The notes beneath the pieces were generated by a model. The model searched no databases, was not told where the DNA came from, and worked only from the letters and a program-made list of their open reading frames with translations. 64,000 nt of DNA, taken from contig NZ_MAMP01000022.1 in NCBI RefSeq assembly GCF_001750285.1, forward strand, positions 496,001 through 560,000, in the 5' to 3' direction. The DNA comes from Domibacillus iocasae. GTDB taxonomy: Bacteria; Bacillota; Bacilli; Bacillales; Domibacillaceae. Below, in pieces: positions 59,706 to 64,000 of this stretch. Made by a program: the position numbers and the translations under genes. Positions within the stretch are counted from its first letter, which is position 1, and each line of letters starts with the position of its first letter.

Positions 59706-61475
59706 ATGGCTACGACAATCGAAGTGAACAAACAGAGTGTCAAACAATTATTAGAAACAGGCAAAGTTAATAAATTCATTATCCCTGAGTATCAACGTCC
59801 ATATGCGTGGACTGACGAACAAATTCAAACGCTCTTTGAGGATTTAGTAGAGTACACAGAAAATGATAATGAAAGCACTTATTTTCTTGGAACAATTGTT
59901 TCTTACGAGAATGAGGATGACGAACAGGAAATTATAGATGGTCAACAACGAGTTACATCTTTGTTTTTATTGCTTCGTGCACTCTACTCAAAACTTAATT
60001 CAATGACAGAAACAAAAGAAGTGAAAAATTTCAAGGGACAAATTGAATCAGCATTGTGGCAACAGGATGAATTAACTGCTGAGGTTGATTTCGAAAAAAC
60101 GCTTATTGAATCCCGAGTGATGAGAGATGAAGGAAACGGAATTTTTGCTAAAATTCTTACTAGTGGCACTATTAAAGACGATGCGAAAGATAACTATTCA
60201 TTAAACTATAAATTATTTACAGGGCTAATTGAGAAATATGCTACTAATGAGCCAGAATTGTTTTTCTGGTTCATTCGAAATGTTTTGAACAAAGCGATTT
60301 TATTACCAATTACGGCAGATTCACAAGATACGGCTTTAACTATCTTCTCAACTCTAAACGATAGAGGATTAGCTTTATCCGATGCAGATATTTTTAAAGC
60401 AAAGATTTATAATCACTTGGATGCTGAAGGGAAAGCCGTGTTTATTGAACAGTGGCAACAACTTGATGATGAAGCTACAAATGCGAATGAAAGTATTCAA
60501 AAACTATTTTATTATTATATGTTCTATTTGAGAGCATTAGAAAACGATAGAAATACAACAACACCAGGAATAAGGAAATATTATTCAAGGAATAACTTTG
60601 GGCAGTTATATAAGAGCGACGTGATGAAGAACCTTAATACGGTGCTTAACTTATGGATAGTAGTTAATAATCGTGTAGAAATCGAAGATGAAGAATGGTC
60701 GAAAAATATCGAAATTAAACAAGTCCTTGATGGGTTAACTTCGTATCCAAATGAATTTTGGAAGTACCCAGTGGTTATTTATTATCTTAAATATCATGAT
60801 TCGCAAGATTTTGAAGTCCTATTCTTAAAATTCCTCAAGAAACTACTTGCAGTGTTGGCGGCAAGGTATATAGTTACGCCAACTATTAATGCTGTAAAGC
60901 GAGGAATCTTGAATTTAAACTCTGAAATTATTAGATCCTCTATGCCGAAATTTGATTTTGCTACAGTAGATGAACAGGAATTAAAAGGGAAGATAAAAAT
61001 GGCTCACCGTAATACTGTTCGTATGATATTGAAGATTCTTGCTTATCGAAGTCAGGAGGAACTACTTCCCGAGAAATGGGAAATAGAGCATATCCTTCCT
61101 CAAAAATGGCAATCAAGTTATTTCCCAAACAATTCTGATGGAGAAGTAAAAGAGTTAGTGGAACACATTGGGAATAAGATTCCTTTTGAGAAAAAGCTAA
61201 ACATTATTGCAAGTAATGGATACTTTAAAAAGAAACAAGAAAGTTACAAGAAATCAAAAGTACAGTCATTACTTGATCTTTCTAATCAACATAATGACTG
61301 GGGGCTAAATGAAATTCGAGAAAGAGACATTCGAATTTCTGATGAGGTGTTAATCACACTAAGAGATTGGGGATTAAATCAATCTGAATTTCCTGTTCAA
61401 GAAGAACAATCTCCAGTTCCAACCCCTGAAGAATCTAAGATAATTGAAGAGTTAAAAAGAAAAGGTTTAATTTAA
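59706..61475 (+). CDS. DUF262/DUF1524 protein (GmrSD-like, putative type IV restriction)
   Basis: A 589-residue protein. The N-terminal DUF262 ParB-like NTPase domain has the IPEYQRPYAWTDEQI segment and the DGQQR motif (IIDGQQRVTSLFLL); the middle has SALTIFSTLNDRG-like TALTIFSTLNDRGLALSDAD. The C-terminal DUF1524 domain carries an HNH-type nuclease site: WEIEHILPQKW, HIGNKI, KLNIIASNGYFKKKQESYKK. GmrSD enzymes degrade glucosyl-hydroxymethylcytosine phage DNA; single-chain relatives are assigned to antiphage defence. The ATG at 59706 follows GGAGAA. It lies in an AT-rich recombinase-linked island, as defence genes often do. Confidence 0.9.
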   Translation: MATTIEVNKQSVKQLLETGKVNKFIIPEYQRPYAWTDEQIQTLFEDLVEYTENDNESTYFLGTIVSYENEDDEQEIIDGQQRVTSLFLLLRALYSKLNSMTETKEVKNFKGQIESALWQQDELTAEVDFEKTLIESRVMRDEGNGIFAKILTSGTIKDDAKDNYSLNYKLFTGLIEKYATNEPELFFWFIRNVLNKAILLPITADSQDTALTIFSTLNDRGLALSDADIFKAKIYNHLDAEGKAVFIEQWQQLDDEATNANESIQKLFYYYMFYLRALENDRNTTTPGIRKYYSRNNFGQLYKSDVMKNLNTVLNLWIVVNNRVEIEDEEWSKNIEIKQVLDGLTSYPNEFWKYPVVIYYLKYHDSQDFEVLFLKFLKKLLAVLAARYIVTPTINAVKRGILNLNSEIIRSSMPKFDFATVDEQELKGKIKMAHRNTVRMILKILAYRSQEELLPEKWEIEHILPQKWQSSYFPNNSDGEVKELVEHIGNKIPFEKKLNIIASNGYFKKKQESYKKSKVQSLLDLSNQHNDWGLNEIRERDIRISDEVLITLRDWGLNQSEFPVQEEQSPVPTPEESKIIEELKRKGLI

Positions 61476-61568
61476 GAGTATTTGTTGCCTAAACGTATTT
61501 GAGTCAATAACTAGGAACTCATTAGAGTTATTGAAGTATTGCTATCGGACACGAGGAGAGAGTTGCAA

Positions 61569-62525
61569 ATGGAGCTGGAAAAGAAGAGGGGTAAATCTAG
61601 CCCCAAACAATCACTTCAAAGATATTTGTTCCCAATTACGATAATTTCATCAATATTAATTTCAGGGTCAGTCGGATACACAGCTAGTCAGATAGCTATC
61701 AATAATAGTTCTAGTGACTCCGCAGAGATAAATGCTATGAAGAACCGACTAACTGAAAATAGGAAGGATTCAATAAAAGTAGTAGAAACAGAAATACCAA
61801 AAATAATTAGCGATTTAGAGAAATATAATCAGGATATAAATTTAATAGATGAAAATATTAAGTGGTTATATGGAAATTTAGCTTCTATAAGAGATGCAAT
61901 AGGTAAATTTGACACAGCACTTTTCGTCTTAAATGGAGTCAGCACTTTTGTTAATGTTCCAATTCCAAGTAAAATGAGTACAAGTTTAGCTTCTGCAAAG
62001 ATTAAACTTGAAGAAGTTGATAGCATATTATTCCGTATGGAGAACTTAACAGTTATCAAACAAGAGATGAGTGATTCTCATCACAAGTTAAAGTTATTAT
62101 ACGAAGAATATCAAAGGGAAAAAAGCATTGAAAAGTTACTTCTTATTGAACAAGAGTTAAACTCAAACTTGATTTATCAGATTGAAGATTTAAGAAATAT
62201 CACTATGGAAGCTCATGAAGTTTTTGAACTATCTTCAAGTGTATTAGGGATAGTAAATAAAGCTGAATCCTCTTTAAATTCAATACGGGAAACGGGGGAA
62301 AATACGCTAGATGCAGTTCAGTTTTGGAAGGACAATGAAGAGAATTCTGAAATGGGGGCAAATATAAAGGAAAACTTAGAAAAGGATTTAAAAGCTTCTA
62401 AAGAGGAGATTCAAGATCTACCCAAGGAATTAGATCAACAATCCAAGGGCAGTATTACGTCAATAGATAATGTTAAAAAGGAGCTACAGACTATAAGGTT
62501 AGCACAAATGGTCATTGGTGAATGA
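61569..62525 (+). CDS. Membrane-anchored coiled-coil protein of unknown function
   Basis: A 318-residue protein starting at ATG 61569 (AGGAGAGAG upstream). A basic N-terminus (ELEKKRGKSSPKQSLQRYLF) precedes one transmembrane helix (PITIISSILISGSVGYTASQ), then a long alpha-helical, heptad-like acidic domain (KVVETEIPKIISDLEKYNQD; EEVDSILFRMENLTVIKQEM) exposed outside. It follows the DUF262 gene by 93 bp on the same strand and precedes a terminator, so the two may be cotranscribed. No family recognised; it could be an accessory of the defence gene. Confidence 0.7.
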   Translation: MELEKKRGKSSPKQSLQRYLFPITIISSILISGSVGYTASQIAINNSSSDSAEINAMKNRLTENRKDSIKVVETEIPKIISDLEKYNQDINLIDENIKWLYGNLASIRDAIGKFDTALFVLNGVSTFVNVPIPSKMSTSLASAKIKLEEVDSILFRMENLTVIKQEMSDSHHKLKLLYEEYQREKSIEKLLLIEQELNSNLIYQIEDLRNITMEAHEVFELSSSVLGIVNKAESSLNSIRETGENTLDAVQFWKDNEENSEMGANIKENLEKDLKASKEEIQDLPKELDQQSKGSITSIDNVKKELQTIRLAQMVIGE

Positions 62526-62622
62526 ATAGCGAGAAAGTATAATACCTCTTTTAAATTTTTTCGCGTATAGATGATTTACGGTGAACCTTACCATGAGTAA
62601 GCGCATAGTCATTTGTTTTTTA

Positions 62623-62665
62623 AAGCGTCAAAGTACAAATGAATGTCTTTGACGCTTCTTTGTTT
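62623..62665 (+). terminator. Terminator after the coiled-coil protein gene
   Basis: AAGCGTCAAAG and CTTTGACGCTT form an 11-bp perfect stem, followed by a T-rich tail. Confidence 0.8.
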
Positions 62666-62878
62666 TTGTGAATCTCCTTCATTAACAGTCATTTTATTGA
62701 CGATTGAATTTTACTTTAAAGTGATTACTTCATCCTCTGTAAACTACATTTACTAAGTTTTTCAAAACGTACTTTAATAAGGTTCGAAAGTTACCTTATT
62801 AAAATACGTTACTGTTCAGTAATTTAACTGAGTATCAACTTACAGTAATGGATATACAGAATAAAAAACTCATACTTT

Positions 62879-62989
62879 TTCTCATAGTGCTTTTCATTTC
62901 GGCTTAATACCATTTAAAACGAAATCGAAAACGTTGATTTAAAGCCATTTTTCAATCGCATTTCCTTCCGTTTTATAGGTGGCTTGATG
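62879..62989 (-). repeat. Interspersed repeat, copy 2
   Basis: Same orientation and order of conserved blocks as 37096-37206 (TTCTCATAG, CTTTTCATTT, CCATTTAAAA, AACGTTGATTTAAAGCC). The two flank the central 25 kb of the window. Confidence 0.65.
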
Positions 62990-63175
62990 GGCGGCATGAG
63001 GTAACATTACACATGAAAAACTTACAATTTTGCCGTTCGAGCCCGGGCTTGTCCTGGTTGATGAAATTTCGAACACTAAGCTCGTTACCTTAGAGAGAAA
63101 GGATCCTGAATTCCATTCCGATGAACAGGAAACCAGGATTCACACGATTTTAGCACACGTTTTCTAAAAGAGATA

Positions 63176-63219
63176 AGAAAAGGGTTGCACAGCCGGATGA
63201 TCCGTTGGCAGCCCTTTTT
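63176..63219. terminator. Bidirectional hairpin terminator
   Basis: AAAAGGGTTGC and GCAGCCCTTTTT pair with one mismatch; A and T tracts on both sides serve the minus-strand gene at 63225. Confidence 0.65.
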
Positions 63220-63224
63220 ATTGG

Positions 63225-63533
63225 TTATGGCTTTTTCTTTCCATCCCATCGGGCAATCTCCTCTGTAACAATAAAAGCGAGATCGTCATTGCCGAATAGG
63301 GATAGCACGCCAAGTAACGTTTCATCTGGCACCTCTCCAGCTTCTTTTTTCGGCACCGTCAAGGCAAGTGCGTCTTTTAACGCTTGATTCTCCGCCTGGT
63401 CCGGATATGCTTTTAAGTAAACGGCTTCGGGGTCCAGGTTGTGATTGATGCACCACTGCGCGAACACTAAAATCATCATATTTTCTTCTTTCTGATAGCT
63501 CTGTACAATAAAATCTTCCATTTCCTTTGACAT
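63225..63533 (-). CDS. Hypothetical 102-residue cytosolic protein
   Basis: MSKEMEDFIVQSYQKEENMM, ILVFAQWCINHNLDPEAVYL, and FGNDDLAFIVTEEIARWDGK at the end. The ATG behind GAGGAGAG is preferred over the upstream GTG. Mostly helical, acidic, no signal peptide. It resembles small Bacillaceae-specific proteins of unknown role. GC content is back to backbone level here. Confidence 0.75.
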   Translation of the reverse strand: MSKEMEDFIVQSYQKEENMMILVFAQWCINHNLDPEAVYLKAYPDQAENQALKDALALTVPKKEAGEVPDETLLGVLSLFGNDDLAFIVTEEIARWDGKKKP

Positions 63534-63726
63534 TCCATCTCTCCTCACACTTCATTGCTTTGCTTCATTGTATCGGGATCATCTTCCGCACTCAAGCGAC
63601 ACACCCTCTTTAAGAAAAAAATTTCTTTGTACCCAATGACACTATTTGATGGCTTTAGTCAAAAACCAACAAATTTTCACAAGCATTTGGTAAAATGGTA
63701 GCAAATAAAAAAGGAAGTGTATGATG

Positions 63727-64000
63727 ATGCCAGTCCATAACAAGCTTGTTCGAGACCGCATTTTAGAAGTAATTGAAAAAGCGGGCAAAACGTATACATC
63801 ACGCGTTTTGGATGAAAAAGAATACATAAAAGAAGTAAGAACAAAAATGCACGAAGAGTTAGCCGAATATGAAGAGGCCGAAAACGATCAGGATGCGGTA
63901 GAGGAGCTGGCTGATTTATTGGAGCTTATCCATGCAGCGGCAGCGATCCACGGAGCAACAGCTGATGAGCTAGAGGAAGTACGTCGTGCAAAGGCTGAAA
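63727..64000 (+). CDS. MazG-like / phosphoribosyl-ATP pyrophosphohydrolase-like protein (partial)
   Basis: The gene runs off the right edge. PVHNKLVRDRILEVIEKAGK, then EYIKEVRTKMHEELAEYEEA and DAVEELADLLELIHA contain the alpha-helical E-x2-E ... E-x2-D metal motif of all-alpha NTP pyrophosphohydrolases. Three ATGs stand in a row at 63721; the third fits the AAGGAAG spacing best. It probably hydrolyses a nucleotide triphosphate; the substrate is unknown. Confidence 0.85.
   Translation, partial: MPVHNKLVRDRILEVIEKAGKTYTSRVLDEKEYIKEVRTKMHEELAEYEEAENDQDAVEELADLLELIHAAAAIHGATADELEEVRRAKAE

Larger units (their letters stand above)
62526..63224 (+). other. 699-bp intergenic region with repeat copy and remnant
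   Basis: Apart from the terminator and the repeat listed separately, a startless open frame at about 63010-63168 reads LVLVDEISNTKLVTLERKDP and EFHSDEQETRIHTILAHVF-stop, probably the tail of a deleted gene. No other gene is seen. Confidence 0.45.

Noticed and set aside
63205-63387. 60-codon plus-strand frame at the right end
   Set aside because: It is antisense to the better supported minus-strand gene at 63225-63533.

Overview
The window looks like a chromosomal segment of a Gram-positive endospore former of the Bacillaceae. The left part carries a Bacillus subtilis-like gene order and content: a thyA remnant, dfrA, plsC, degV, ypmR/ypmS, msrA/msrB, yozE, spo0M, deoD, yodJ and ctpA. Ribosome binding sites are strong AGGAGG types, TTG and GTG starts are common, and hairpin-plus-T terminators are frequent. 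I cannot fix the genus from sequence alone. No rRNA, tRNA or CRISPR array was seen.

Layout. 0-17.4 kb is housekeeping backbone: folate and lipid genes, an ABC transporter of the TrpXYZ type, DegV, lipoproteins, methionine sulfoxide repair, Spo0M, purine salvage, cell-wall and C-terminal processing peptidases, a Ktr-type potassium channel and a MATE exporter. 17.4-25.4 kb is a Gram-positive Pel exopolysaccharide operon (pelD, pelE, pelA deacetylase, pelF, pelG) behind three imperfect ~50-bp tandem repeats, followed by a separate GH114-type hydrolase gene that is probably frameshifted at a T8 tract. 25.5-29.3 kb has a transposase remnant, a chemoreceptor and an intact IS3-family element with a GAT target duplication. 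29.5-37.0 kb is a sugar-uptake locus: M24-like protein, sugar ABC transporter, GH2 glycosidase and ROK repressor, with a cre-like site. 37.6-39.0 kb is a solitary glutamine synthetase behind a perfect TnrA/GlnR box.

39.4-40.0 kb holds a c-di-GMP-I (GEMM-I) type riboswitch candidate directly upstream of two tandem SinI-like anti-repressor sequences, the first of them broken. Together with PelD, a c-di-GMP receptor family, this puts two possible c-di-GMP-responsive biofilm elements in one window.

41.3-54.7 kb is the most unusual region. A sigma-54 activator faces a near-consensus -24/-12 promoter that opens a same-strand run of 15 genes: a GntR regulator, an aldehyde dehydrogenase, two RutA-like flavin monooxygenases, two nearly identical cysteine-less ArsC/Spx-like proteins, a 43-residue protein, two flavin reductases, a stand-alone riboflavin kinase, a 97-residue unknown, a family III CoA transferase, LeuC/LeuD-like hydro-lyase subunits and an HMG-CoA lyase-like enzyme. 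I read it as an oxidative ring-opening pathway that feeds a branched dicarboxylate into CoA activation and retro-Claisen cleavage; the substrate is unknown. A divergent RibB-like gene follows.

56-63 kb is AT-rich and decayed. It holds an XRE regulator, a serine recombinase, several broken small genes, an intact DUF262/DUF1524 (GmrSD-like) putative defence protein and a membrane coiled-coil protein. Backbone-like sequence resumes at the right edge with a MazG-like gene that runs off the window.
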